Positions 26,380 to 35,630 of a DNA stretch of 64,000 nucleotides are shown one piece after another. The notes beneath the pieces are model-generated. The model was not told the origin of the DNA. It searched no databases and saw only the letters and a list, made by a program, of their open reading frames with translations. The position numbers were made by a program, and so were the translations under genes. The stretch comes from Cylindrospermopsis curvispora GIHE-G1 (GTDB lineage Bacteria > Cyanobacteriota > Cyanobacteriia > Cyanobacteriales > Nostocaceae). How positions within the stretch are numbered: the first letter of the stretch is position 1; the number at the start of each line of letters is the position of its first letter. The stretch covers positions 3,023,501 to 3,087,500 of the forward strand of contig NZ_CP060822.1 in assembly GCF_014489415.1 (NCBI RefSeq), written 5' to 3'.

Positions 26380-26545
26380 GCAAGATCTCACTACTAACTT
26401 ATGAATGGAACTTGAATAAAGATAAAACTTGTTGAACTTAAATATCTTACTCATTACCCTGAGGTTATTTTTATTATTTGCTCCTTCGTGGATAAGAAAA
26501 GTCATGTATAATTTACCTCGATAATTTGGTTACGGATTTAAGACA
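26380..26545 (+). promoter_or_regulatory. conserved upstream block and promoter of pentapeptide gene A
   Basis: A ~166-bp block beginning CAAGATCTCACTACTAACTT that recurs almost unchanged before the other three paralogues (28103, 29881, 34711). It carries a TGTATAAT extended -10 with TATAAT at 26507-26512, about 33 bp before the ATG; the -35 is weak. No strong Shine-Dalgarno is seen. Confidence 0.7.
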
Positions 26546-27073
26546 ATGAAAAAATTTCTCACATTAGCGCTGATACTGATTTTGTTTCTTGTTTCCTCTT
26601 TTAGCCTTGGCACTAGTCCTAGTTATGCTTATAGCCAGTCTGATTTGGACAGACTTTTAGAAACTCGTAAGTGTCCAGAATGTGACCTTTTTGGTGCTGA
26701 CCTTAGAAAGGCTAACCTTTCTGGTGCTGACCTGTCTAGTGCTAAACTGTTTAGTGCTGACCTCTCTAATGCTGACCTCTCTGATGCTGACATAAAAGGT
26801 GCTAAACTCAAAGATGCTTACCTCAGACGTGCTGACCTCACAGGTGCTAACCTCAGAGGTGCTGACCTAAAAGGTGCTGACCTAAAAGGTGCTGACCTAA
26901 AAGGTGCTGACCTCACAAATGCTGACCTAAAAGGTGCTGACCTCACAAATGCTGACCTAAAAGGTGCTGACCTCACAAATGCTGACCTCTCTCGTGCTGA
27001 GGTGGCAGGTAGTAGTTTCAAGAATGCTAAGCTGGACCGTAAATGGCAATTTCTCCAACTATACGATAGATAA
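26546..27073 (+). CDS. secreted pentapeptide-repeat protein, paralogue A
   Basis: 175 residues. A signal peptide ([20 protein letters not shown]...) with a likely cut after SYA is followed by the shared head [20 protein letters not shown] containing CxxC. About 20 tandem pentapeptides of the A(D/N)LxG type follow, predicted to fold as a right-handed quadrilateral beta-helix. The last ~25 residues (EVAGSSFKNAKLDRKWQFLQ) differ from the other paralogues. The coding repeats GGTGCTGACCTAAAAGGTGC and CTCACAAATGCTGAC are iterated, so length can change by slippage. It lacks the downstream small ORF found after B, C and D. Expected in periplasm or thylakoid lumen; function unknown. Confidence 0.85.
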   Translation: MKKFLTLALILILFLVSSFSLGTSPSYAYSQSDLDRLLETRKCPECDLFGADLRKANLSGADLSSAKLFSADLSNADLSDADIKGAKLKDAYLRRADLTGANLRGADLKGADLKGADLKGADLTNADLKGADLTNADLKGADLTNADLSRAEVAGSSFKNAKLDRKWQFLQLYDR

Positions 27074-28102
27074 ATAGAAAAAACCGGTTGTGCTGTACCT
27101 ACCTTGAATTGATTCCCGGTCTCCCCCACGGACAGTCTCCAGGCGTGGGTTAACTCAAACAAATCACGGGTGATTCCATAGTTATCGCTTAGTTTCCTGC
27201 GAACAAAACTGGCGAGATACCACAGAGAGTGCTTCGCAATCGCCGCTCAACACATTCAGGTTTTTCCCTTGAGAAGAAACACGGGGAACCCTGAATGCGA
27301 GATCCCGTCGGGAATGCTTCGCAATCCCCCTCCAAATATCCCAAAACCCTTGAAATAACTGATTCATCCTTTGACGGAAAACGTTTACCGTCAATCTTCT
27401 ACCAAACGGGAACCGAACATGAAACGTGCCTAGGGAAGAGCGATCGCCCGCAGGGAGTGCTGCGCAATCGCCCTGAAATCCCATCACCTCTTACCAATAA
27501 CAGGTTGACAGTTTTCCCTTGAGAAGATGTAGGGAGGCGATCGCCCGCAGGGAGTGCTTCGCAATCGCCCTGAAATCCCATCACCTCTTAGTAATAACAC
27601 GTTCACGTTTTTCCCTTGAGAAGATGCGGGAAGATGATCGCCCATAGGGAATACTTTGCGATCGCCCGCAAATCCTATCACCTTTTACCAATAACACCTT
27701 CAAAATTTTCCCTTGAGAAGAAACACGGGGAACCCTGAATGCGATCTCCCAAAGGGAGTGCTGCGCAATCGCCCTCCAAATATCCCCACCCCCTTGAAAT
27801 AACTGATTTATCCTTTGACGAAAAACGTTTACCGTCAATGTTTTCCCAAATGGGAACCGAATATGAAATGCACCTAGATGAGAGCGATCGCCCATTGAGA
27901 ATGTAATGCGATCTCGCGTAGCGAGTGCTGCGCAATCGCCCGTAGGGAATGCTTCGCGATCTCCCAAAGGGAGTGCTGCGCAATCGTTTATCAACACGTT
28001 CAGGTTTTTCCCTTGAGAAGGAACCGGGGGGAACACTGAATGCGAGATCCCTTAGGGAGTGCTTCGCGATCGCCCATTGGGAGTGTGATGCGATCTCCCG
28101 TA
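27074..28102 (+). repeat. hairpin-repeat forest 1 (families R1-R5)
   Basis: Non-coding mosaic of hairpin repeats. R1 (~33 nt): GATCTCCC-GTA-GGGAG then TGCTTCGCAATCGCCC. R2 (~115 nt): CCAAATATCCC lead, palindrome TTGACGG-AAAACGTTTA-CCGTCAA, then AACGGGAACCGAA; 11 copies in the window, here at 27329 and 27774. R3: CATTCAG-TTTTCCC ... CTTGAGAAG ... GGGGAA-CCTGAATG. R4: AAATCCCATCACCTCTTA lead joined to an R3-like CTTGAGAAGATG. R5 (27108-27150): CCGGGAATTGATTCCCGG type. The part 27438-27773 is almost identical to 31033-31362. Confidence 0.85.
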
Positions 28103-28268
28103 GCAAGATCTCACTACTAACTTATGAATGGAACTTGAATAAAGATAAAACTTGTTGACGTTAAATATCTTACTCATTACCCTGAGGTTATTTCTATTAT
28201 TTGCTCTTTTGTGGATAAGAAAGGTCATGTATAATTTACCTCGATAATTTGGTTACGGATTTAAGACA
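28103..28268 (+). promoter_or_regulatory. conserved upstream block and promoter of pentapeptide gene B
   Basis: Second copy of the ~165-bp block, with the same TGTATAAT box about 33 bp before the ATG and only scattered differences from copies A, C and D. Confidence 0.7.
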
Positions 28269-28580
28269 ATGAAAAAATTTCTCACATTAGCGCTGATACT
28301 GACTTTGTTTCTTGTTTCCTCTTTTAGCCTTGGTACTAGTCCTAGTTATGCTTATAGCCAGTCTGACCTAGACAGACTTTTAGCAACCCGTAAGTGTCCA
28401 GAATGTGACCTCTCTGGTGCTGACCTCTCTTATGCTAACCTAAAAAATACTAAGCTTTCTGATGCTAACCTCAAAGGTGCTAACCTCAAAGGTGCTAACC
28501 TCTCTGGTGCTGACCTAAGAGATGCTGACCTAGAAGATGCTAACCTCAGAAACGTTAACCTAACAAATACTATCCGGTAA
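28269..28580 (+). CDS. secreted pentapeptide-repeat protein, paralogue B (short)
   Basis: 103 residues, the shortest paralogue. Signal peptide and CxxC head are as in A and C ([17 protein letters not shown]). Only about 11 pentapeptides follow, ending [11 protein letters not shown], the same C-terminus as paralogue C. The array therefore looks like an internally contracted version of C. A 57-codon ORF follows after 29 bp. Confidence 0.85.
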   Translation: MKKFLTLALILTLFLVSSFSLGTSPSYAYSQSDLDRLLATRKCPECDLSGADLSYANLKNTKLSDANLKGANLKGANLSGADLRDADLEDANLRNVNLTNTIR

Positions 28581-28609
28581 TCACATTCTCTGAGTTACAT
28601 ATTTACGGG

Positions 28610-28783
28610 ATGAAAATATCTGAAAACATTGAAAAATTTTTGGTAAATCATCCCGAAAAACCACCCCTAGGTCACCCCGTTCAACTCGTCAATGTCGAAC
28701 CAACTAGGCCAAGTGCGTTCCTCATCCTCCAAAGGATTCCCCTTGCTATCGGTCAATCCCCATCTAATAACTACTCTGGGTAA
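28610..28783 (+). CDS. small cassette ORF (B copy), unknown function
   Basis: 57 codons, starting MKISENIEKFLVNHPEKPPL and ending in LQRIPLAIGQSPSNNYSG. It differs from the C and D copies by a missing 15-bp stretch and substitutions, yet the frame stays open and the start, core and stop are kept. No domain recognised; no signal peptide. No good Shine-Dalgarno, but the constant 29-bp gap from the pentapeptide stop suggests co-transcription. Confidence 0.5.
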   Translation: MKISENIEKFLVNHPEKPPLGHPVQLVNVEPTRPSAFLILQRIPLAIGQSPSNNYSG

Positions 28784-29880
28784 TGGTGTTTCATTATTAG
28801 TCCTATATCCATGATCTCGTAGGGAGTGTAATGCGATCTCCCAAAGGGAGTGCTGCGCAATCGCCCTTCAACACCTTCAAAATTTTCCCTTGAGAAGAAA
28901 CACGGGGAACCCTGAATGCGATCGCCCACGAGGAGTGTAATGCAATCGCCCCTCAACACATTCAGATTTTTCCCTTGAGAAGAAGCTGGGGGAGATTTCC
29001 TGAATACGATCTCGCGAGTGCGAGTGCTTCGCAATCGCCCATTGGGAGTGCTGCGCAATCGCCCTCCAAATATCCCCAAAACTTTGAAATAACTGATTTA
29101 TCCTTTGACGGAAAACGTTTACCGTCAATCTTTTACGAAACATGAACCGAAAATGAAACGTGCCTAGATATAAATTCTCCTTCCTGGAGGAGAGCGATCG
29201 CCCGTAGGAAATGCTTCGCGGTCACCCCTCAACACATTCAAACTTTTCCCTTGAGAAGAAGGTGAGAAGAATTATTAAATGAGATCTCGCGTAGCGAGTG
29301 CTTTGCGATCTCCCAAAGGGAGTGCTTTGCAATCGCATTTATATCCCGTTTTCTCAACCCAATCGACAAAACCAGTCGGTTTTCAACCGACTTGCGCTTT
29401 GAGACCGGGAATTGATTCCCGGTCTCCCCCACGGACAGTCTCCAGGTTGCTAGTCCTTCGCGATCTCCCATAGGGAGTGCTGCGCAATCGCCCACAGGGA
29501 ATGCTTCGCAATCCCCCTCCAAATATCCCTACCCCTTGAAATAACTGATTTATCCTTTGACGGAAAACGTTTACCGTCAATCTTCTACCAAACAGGAACC
29601 GAACATGAAATGAGCCTAGATATAAATTCTCCTTCCTGGAGGAGAGCGATCTCCCGTAGGGAGTGCTTCGCAATCGCCTGTGTCCATGTTCAAATTTTTC
29701 CCTTGAGAAGGAACTAGGGGATAATGTCTAAGAGCGATCGCCCGTAGGGAATGCTTCGCGATCTCCCAAAGGGAGTGCTGCGCAATCGTTTATCAACACC
29801 TTCAAAATTTTCCCTTGAGAAGAAACACGGGGAACCCTGAATGCGATCTCCCAAAGGGAGTGCTGCGCAATCGCCCGTAG
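28784..29880 (+). repeat. hairpin-repeat forest 2
   Basis: R1, R2 (29061 and 29516), R3 and one full R5 unit (29345-29460: CGGTTTTCAACCG hairpin plus CCGGGAATTGATTCCCGG hairpin). R2 copies here have an extra ATATAAATTCTCCTTCCTGG tail. No coding sequence is credible. Confidence 0.85.
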
Positions 29881-30045
29881 CAAGATCTCACTACTAACTT
29901 ATGAATGGAACTTGAATAAAGATAAAACTTGTTGACGTTAAATATCTTACTCATTACCCTGCGGTTATTTCTATTATTTGCTCTTTTGTGGATAAGAAAG
30001 GTCATGTATAATTTACCTCGATAATTTGGTTACGGATTTAAGACA
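29881..30045 (+). promoter_or_regulatory. conserved upstream block and promoter of pentapeptide gene C
   Basis: Third copy of the ~165-bp block with the TGTATAAT box. Confidence 0.7.
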
Positions 30046-30762
30046 ATGAAAAAATTTCTCACATTAGCGCTGATACTGACTTTATTTCTTGTTTCCTCTT
30101 TTAGCATTGGCACTAGTCCTAGTTATGCTTATAGCCAGTCTGACCTAGACAGACTTTTAGCAACCCGTAAGTGTCCAGAATGTGACCTCTCTGGTGCTGA
30201 CCTCGAAGGTGCTGACCTCTCTGAGGCTAACCTCAAAGGTGCTATCCTCTCTGATGCTATCCTCTCTGATGCTATCCTCTCTGATGCTGACCTCTCTTTT
30301 GCTGACCTCTCTTTTGCTGACCTAAAAAATACTAAGCTTTCTGATGCTAACCTCAAAGGTGCTAACCTCAAAGGTGCTTTCCTCTCTGAGGCTAACCTCA
30401 AAGGTGCTATCCTCTCTGATGCTGACCTCTCTTATGCTGTCCTCTCTTTTGCTGACCTAAAAAATACTAAGCTTTCTAATGCTAACCTCTCTTATGCTGT
30501 CCTCTCTTTTGCTGACCTAAAAAATACTAAGCTTTCTGATGCTAACCTCAAAGGTGCTAACCTCTCTTATGCTGACCTAAGAGATGCTAACCTCTCTGGT
30601 GCTGACCTTACTAATAATAGGCTCTCTGGTGCTAACCTCAGAAACGCTAGTCTAAAAGGTGCTGATCTAAGAGATGCTGACCTCTCTGGTGCTAACCTCT
30701 CTGATGCTGACCTAGAAGGTGCTAACCTCAGAAACGTTAACCTAACAAATACTATCCGGTAA
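30046..30762 (+). CDS. secreted pentapeptide-repeat protein, paralogue C (long)
   Basis: 238 residues, the longest paralogue. The signal peptide and [17 protein letters not shown] head are followed by about 37 pentapeptides. Within the array whole blocks recur ([36 protein letters not shown]), showing expansion by multi-repeat duplication. The C-terminus [11 protein letters not shown] equals that of B. Ile and Phe at the central positions (AILSDAILS, SFADL) are compatible with beta-helix packing. Confidence 0.87.
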   Translation: MKKFLTLALILTLFLVSSFSIGTSPSYAYSQSDLDRLLATRKCPECDLSGADLEGADLSEANLKGAILSDAILSDAILSDADLSFADLSFADLKNTKLSDANLKGANLKGAFLSEANLKGAILSDADLSYAVLSFADLKNTKLSNANLSYAVLSFADLKNTKLSDANLKGANLSYADLRDANLSGADLTNNRLSGANLRNASLKGADLRDADLSGANLSDADLEGANLRNVNLTNTIR

Positions 30763-30791
30763 TCACATTCTCTGAGTTACATATTTACGGG

Positions 30792-30980
30792 ATGAAAATA
30801 TCTGAAAACATTGAAAAATTTTTGGTAAATCATCCCGAAAAACCACCTTTGGGAATTCATTCTCTAAGTCACCTCCTTCAACTCGTCAATGTTGAACTAA
30901 CTAGGCCAAGTGCGTTCCTCATCCTCCAAAGGATTCCCCTTGCTATCGGTCAATCCCCACCTAATCACCACCCTGGGTAA
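30792..30980 (+). CDS. small cassette ORF (C copy), unknown function
   Basis: 62 residues (MKISENIEKFLVNHPEKPPL ... QSPPNHHPG), 29 bp downstream of the pentapeptide gene. Nearly identical to the D copy at 35442. A helical N-terminus and a hydrophobic central stretch (SAFLILQRIPLAIG) can be seen; no family recognised. Confidence 0.5.
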   Translation: MKISENIEKFLVNHPEKPPLGIHSLSHLLQLVNVELTRPSAFLILQRIPLAIGQSPPNHHPG

Positions 30981-33340
30981 TGGCGTTTCATTATTAGTCC
31001 TATATCCATGATCTCGTAGGGAGTGTAATGCGGTCGCCCGCAGGGAGTGCTGCGCAATCGCCCTGAAATCCCATCACCTCTTACCAATAACAGGTTGACA
31101 GTTTTCCCTTGAGAAGATGGTCAGACGCGATCGCCCGCAGGGAGTGCTTCGCAATCGCCCTGAAATCCCATCACCTCTTAGTAATAACACGTTCACGTTT
31201 TTCCCTTGAGAAGATGCGGGAAGATGATCGCCCATAGGGAATACTTTGCGATCGCCCGCAAATCCTATCACCTTTTACCAATAACACCTTCAAAATTTTC
31301 CCTTGAGAAGAAACACGGGGAACCCTGAATGCGATCTCCCAAAGGGAGTGCTGCGCAATCGCCCATAGAGAATGCTTAGCAATCGCCCTCCAAATATCCC
31401 CACCCCCTTGAAATAACTGATTTATCCTTTGACGAAAAACGTTTACCGTCAATGTTTTCCCAAATGGGAACCGAATATGAAATGCACCTAGATGAGAGCG
31501 ATCGCCCATTGAGAATGTAATGCGATCTCGCGTAGCGAGTGCTGCGCAATCGCCCGTAGGGAATGCTTCGCGATCTCCCAAAGGGAGTGCTGCGCAATCG
31601 TTTATCAACACGTTCAGGTTTTTCCCTTGAGAAGGAACCGGGGGGAACACTGAATGCGATCTCCCGCAGGGAGTGCTTAGCAATCGCCCTCCAAATATCC
31701 CCACCCCCTTGAAATAACTGATTTATCCTTTGACGGAAAACGTTTACCGTCAATGTTTTCCCAAATGGGAACCGAATATGAAATGCACCTAGATGAGAGC
31801 GATCACCCATTGGGAGTGTAATGCGATCTCCCGTAGGGAGTGCTTCGCAATCGCCCATCTCCAGTTTTAGGTTTTTCCATTCAGAAGGGAGGTGGGGGAA
31901 TTTCTAATTGCGATCTCCCGTAAGGAGTGCTTCGCAATCGCCTGTGTCCATGTTCAAATTTTTCCCTTGAGAAGGAACTAGGGGATAATGTCTAAGAGCG
32001 ATCGCCCTTCAACACCTTCAAAATTTTCCCTTAAGAAGGAACTAGGGGGATAATCTCTAAGAGCGATCTCGCGTAGCGAGTGCTTCGCAATCGCCCATTG
32101 AGAATGTGCTGTCTCCCGTATGGAGTGCTTCGCGATCGCCTCTCAATACATTCAGAATTTTCCCTTGAGAAGGAATCGGGGGGAACACTGAATGCGAGAT
32201 CCCTTAGGGAGTGCTTCGCGATCGCCCTCCAAATATCCCCACCCCCTTGAAATAACTGATTTATCCTTTGACGGAAAACGTTTACCGTCAATGTTTTCCC
32301 AAATGGGAACCGAATATGAAATGCACCTAGATGAGAGCGATCACCCATTGGGAGTGTAATGCGATCTCCCGTAGGGAGTGCTTCGCAATCGCCTGTGTCC
32401 ATGTTCAAATTTTTCCCTTGAGAAGAATCCCAGGGAAAGTTCCTAAATGCGCGCCCTTCAACATGTTCAAATTTTTCCCTTGAGAAGGAACCGGGGGATA
32501 ACCTTTAAGAGTGATCTCCCGTAGGGAGTGCAATGCGATCTCCCTTCAACACATTCAGATTTTCCCTTGAGAAGAAACACCGGGAACCCTGAATGTGATG
32601 ACTCGTAGGGAATGCAATGCGATCTCCCCTCAACACATTCAGAATTTTCCCTTGAGAAGAAACACGGGGAACCCTGAATGCGATCTCCCAAAGGGAGTGC
32701 TGCGCAATCGCCCTTTAAATATCCAAAAACCCTTGAAATAACTGATTCATCCTTTGACGGTAAACGTTTTCCGTCAATCTTTTACCAGACGGGAACTGAA
32801 GATAAAATGTGCCTAGATGAGAGCGGTCTCGCGTAGCGAGTGCTTCGCGATCGCCCATCTCCAGTTTTAGGTTTTTCCATTCAGAAGGGAGGTGGGGGAA
32901 TTTCTAATTGCGATCTCCCGTAGGGAGTGCTTCGCGATCGCCTCTCAACACATTCAGAATTTTCCCTTGAGAAGAAACATGGGGGACCCTAAATGCGATC
33001 TCCCAAAGGGAGTGCTGCGCAATCGCCCGTAGGGAGTGTAATGCGATCCCCCTCCAAATATCCGAAACCCCTTTAAATAACTGATTCATCCTTTGACGGA
33101 AAACGTTTACCGTCAATCTTTTACCGAACGGGAAGTGAAGATAAAATGAGCCTGGATATGAATTCTCCTTACTGGAGGAAAGCGATCTCCCACGGGGAGT
33201 GCTTCGCAATCGCCCGTAGGGAATGCAATGCAATCGCCCGTAGGGAGTGCTTCGTGATCGCTCATAGGGGGAAGACTAACCCTAGGAAATTCGCAAGGGA
33301 AATGCTTCCGAACCAGGGTGCGAGGGCAGAATCCAACCCA
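30981..33340 (+). repeat. hairpin-repeat forest 3 (2.3 kb)
   Basis: The largest uninterrupted stretch of R1-R4 units; R2 copies start near 31387, 31687, 32224, 32710 and 33052. The 32757 copy has the R2 core as TTGACGGTAAACGTTTTCCG, i.e. the reverse complement of the usual core, so the palindrome has flipped. Two copies of CATCTCCAGTTTTAGGTTTT (31856 and 32857) add a further family. Long open frames on the minus strand here are repeat artefacts. At 33270-33350 about 80 bp are non-repetitive and unassigned. Confidence 0.85.
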
Positions 33341-33351
33341 GTATCTACCAG

Positions 33352-33459
33352 GTCGCAATACTTATTCCTTCTTACGAAGGTCAAGATGTAGCTGTAAAAC
33401 AATCAAATACCTGTTTAGTTGTACAAGCAGTCGCAATACCTATTCCTTCTTACGAAGGT
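33352..33459. repeat. two 30-nt direct repeats 78 bp apart (possible CRISPR relic)
   Basis: GTCGCAATAC[TC]TATTCCTTC followed by TTACGAAGGT occurs at 33352 and 33430 with one mismatch. The repeat contains a CCTTC-TTAC-GAAGG stem and the intervening 48 nt are unique. Size and period are compatible with a two-repeat CRISPR remnant, but there are no further repeats and no cas genes in the window. Confidence 0.35.
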
Positions 33460-33487
33460 GATCTTTTGTCAACCTCCTACAATTCTA

Positions 33488-34093
33488 CTAATCAGTAATC
33501 GCATTCATTAAAACTTCTGTTAAACTCATTTCTTCTAACTCATCTAAAGTCACAGTGTCACAAATATCAAATTTAGCTCCTACACTTTGCAACTGGTCAT
33601 CGAGAGCTTTGAGAAATTTTGTAGCTTGCGGATCCCTACCTACTTGAATTAGAGAAATTGCTAATTCCTCATCTTTATCCATTTTGCGAGAGGCCTTAAT
33701 AACTACTTCAAAAACTGCTTTCCGATCATCCGGTTCGCCATCAGTAATCACTAGAATGGTTTCACCATTCGGTTTGGCTTGACCAGATGCTTTACGTTGA
33801 AAATATTGATTAGTAGCATCTAAAAGCACTCCAGCTAAATTGGTTGCACCAACAGGATCATTTTCTTGAAATATTTGGGCAACCTTTGCTGCTGTCACAT
33901 TTTCGTACCGTTTAAATCTACCGGAAAATACATAAACAGTAATACCATCTGGGTCAAATTCCTCACACTTTCTGGCTAGGGCTATGGTAGATTCTTGGGC
34001 TATTTCCCATCTGGTTTTTCCACCCCGTTGATCTCGAGTTGACATGCTCCCACTTTTATCAATGATTAGCGTATAGTCGCGATCGTTCAACAT
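33488..34093 (-). CDS. VWA-domain protein
   Basis: 201 residues, essentially one von Willebrand factor A domain. The MIDAS metal site is DKSGSMS (Asp12) with a downstream Thr (PVGATNLAG) and Asp (VITDGEPDD). It has no signal peptide, so it is cytoplasmic. Such proteins act as metal-dependent protein-interaction modules, often with MoxR ATPases or in TerY-like stress systems; no such partner is adjacent. Confidence 0.87.
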   Translation of the reverse strand: MLNDRDYTLIIDKSGSMSTRDQRGGKTRWEIAQESTIALARKCEEFDPDGITVYVFSGRFKRYENVTAAKVAQIFQENDPVGATNLAGVLLDATNQYFQRKASGQAKPNGETILVITDGEPDDRKAVFEVVIKASRKMDKDEELAISLIQVGRDPQATKFLKALDDQLQSVGAKFDICDTVTLDELEEMSLTEVLMNAITD

Positions 34094-34272
34094 ATTTTAC
34101 TCTAAATATTAGGTTACTCTTATTTTATCTTTTACCTAGCATTTTTGCGCAAGGTGAGGGTATCCTAATTCCCAGTTAGAAAAATGAGATAAATTTAAAC
34201 AGTACATAGATATCCTTCGATGACAAAACAGGATGGAGGCATAACGGATATTAGCTATCTTATAATAGTATT

Positions 34273-34419
34273 ATGAGTATTTATTATGATGATTTATGGT
34301 CACTTTACGCATCAAAGGGTCAACTACCATTACTGGGAGGTTGGGAACAATGGGGTTGTCAAGTGGGGATGTTTTTCCCTCCCTTGCATAGTTTACCTAG
34401 TCTTACCTCGCGTATTTAG
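34273..34419 (+). CDS. small hypothetical ORF (48 aa), possibly a gene fragment
   Basis: The ATG at 34273 opens a frame reading MSIYYDDLWSLYASKGQLPL and stopping after LPSLTSRI. It lies between the VWA gene and the next repeat block. A TATAAT-like box (34260 region) precedes it, but the ribosome binding site is poor. It may be the truncated head of a larger lost gene. Confidence 0.25.
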   Translation: MSIYYDDLWSLYASKGQLPLLGGWEQWGCQVGMFFPPLHSLPSLTSRI

Positions 34420-34439
34420 CCCAACTCTCCTTTCTCATG

Positions 34440-34710
34440 GTATTTCAGGTAGTAAGTGGTGCCTCGCGAGATCCCGTAGGGAGTGCTTCGCGATCTCCCA
34501 AAGGGAGTGCTGCGCAATCGCCCATTGAGAATGTAATGCGATCTCGCGTAGCGAGTGCTGCGCAATCGCCTGTAGGGAGTGCTGCGCGATCGTTTATCAA
34601 CACGTTCAGGTTTTTCCCTTGAGAAGGAACCGGGGGGAACACTGAATGCGATCTCGCGAGTGCGAGTGCTTCGCAATCGCCCATTGGGAGTGTGATGCGA
34701 TCTCCCGTAG
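34440..34710 (+). repeat. hairpin-repeat block before cassette D
   Basis: R1 hairpins plus one R3 unit; 34530-34650 is nearly identical to 27905-28040 and 31520-31655. Confidence 0.8.
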
Positions 34711-34875
34711 CAAGATCTCACTACTAACTTATGAATGGAACTTGAATAAAGATAAAACTTGTTGACGTTAAATATCTTACTCATTACCCTGCGGTTATTT
34801 CTATTATTTGCTCTTTTGTGGATAAGAAAGGTCATGTATAATTTACCTCGATAATTTGGTTACGGATTTAAGACA
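34711..34875 (+). promoter_or_regulatory. conserved upstream block and promoter of pentapeptide gene D
   Basis: Fourth copy of the ~165-bp block with the TGTATAAT box; closest to copy C. Confidence 0.7.
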
Positions 34876-35412
34876 ATGAAAAAATTTCTCACATTAGCGC
34901 TGATACTGACTTTGTTTCTTGTTTCCTCCTTTAGCCTTGGTACTAGTCCTAGTTATGCTTATAACCAGTTTGATTTGGACAGAGTTTTAAGAACTCGTCA
35001 GTGTCCACAATGTGACCTCTCTGGTGCTGACCTCGAAGGTTTTGACCTCTCTGAGGCTAACCTCAAAGGTGCTAACCTCAAAGGTGCTAACCTCAAAGGT
35101 GCTAACCTCCAAAGTGCTGACCTCTATGCTGCTACGCTCTATAAGGCTAACCTCGAAGGTGCTAGACTCTATGCTGCTACGCTCTATAGGGCTAACCTCG
35201 AAGGTGCTAACCTCTACGATGCTAGGCTCCCTGGTGCTAACCTCCAAAGTGCTAACCTCAGACGTGCTAACCTCTCTAGTGCTAGACTTGTAGTTGCTAA
35301 TCTCTCTGCTGCTAACCTCGAAGGTGCTGACCTCTCTGATGCTAACCTCAAAGGTGCTAACATCCAAAGTGCTAACCTCTCTGGTGCTGACCTCAGTGGT
35401 GCCATCCAGTAA
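34876..35412 (+). CDS. secreted pentapeptide-repeat protein, paralogue D (divergent array)
   Basis: 178 residues. The signal peptide equals B's, but the head is changed (NQFDLDRVLRTRQCPQCDLS), keeping the CxxC. The array of about 25 pentapeptides is of another flavour, with Tyr/Ala units (ADLYAATLYKANLEGARLYA). The upstream block, signal peptide and downstream ORF are nearly identical to C while the array is unlike it, as if the array had been swapped between constant flanks. Ends GADLSGAIQ. Confidence 0.86.
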   Translation: MKKFLTLALILTLFLVSSFSLGTSPSYAYNQFDLDRVLRTRQCPQCDLSGADLEGFDLSEANLKGANLKGANLKGANLQSADLYAATLYKANLEGARLYAATLYRANLEGANLYDARLPGANLQSANLRRANLSSARLVVANLSAANLEGADLSDANLKGANIQSANLSGADLSGAIQ

Positions 35413-35441
35413 TCACATTCTCTGAGTTACATATTTACGGG

Positions 35442-35630
35442 ATGAAAATATCTGAAAACATTGAAAAATTTTTGGTAAATCATCCCGAAAAACCACCTTT
35501 GGGAATTCATTCTCTAAGTCACCTCCTTCAACTCGTCAATGTTGAACTAACTAGGCCAAGTGCGTTCCTCATCCTCCAAAGGATTCCCCTTGCTATCGGT
35601 CAATCCCCACCTAATCAACACCCTGGGTAA
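35442..35630 (+). CDS. small cassette ORF (D copy), unknown function
   Basis: 62 residues, differing from the C copy at about one residue near the end (QSPPNQHPG). Same 29-bp spacing from the pentapeptide stop. No recognised domain. Confidence 0.5.
   Translation: MKISENIEKFLVNHPEKPPLGIHSLSHLLQLVNVELTRPSAFLILQRIPLAIGQSPPNQHPG

Noticed and set aside
26818-27162. 114-aa antisense ORF over pentapeptide gene A
   Set aside because: Periodic antisense shadow (FRSAFVRSAP repeats) without its own start signals.
27581-28106. Long minus-strand ORFs (142-151 aa) within hairpin repeats
   Set aside because: They translate the same repeat units in several frames (phrases such as GDREALPTGDC and RSTPYGRSRS recur), have no ribosome binding sites and appear wherever R1-R4 repeats are tandem.
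31171-31858. 177- and 160-aa minus-strand ORFs
   Set aside because: Same repeat artefact as at 27.6 kb; the two overlap each other in different frames.
25093-33340. CRISPR array
   Set aside because: The repeats are irregularly spaced, differ in family and length, and are hairpins with no unique equal-sized spacers; no cas genes are present.
34987-35367. 126-aa minus-strand ORF of VSTFEVS repeats
   Set aside because: It is the antisense shadow of the pentapeptide array in gene D; the periodic coding repeat keeps all frames open.
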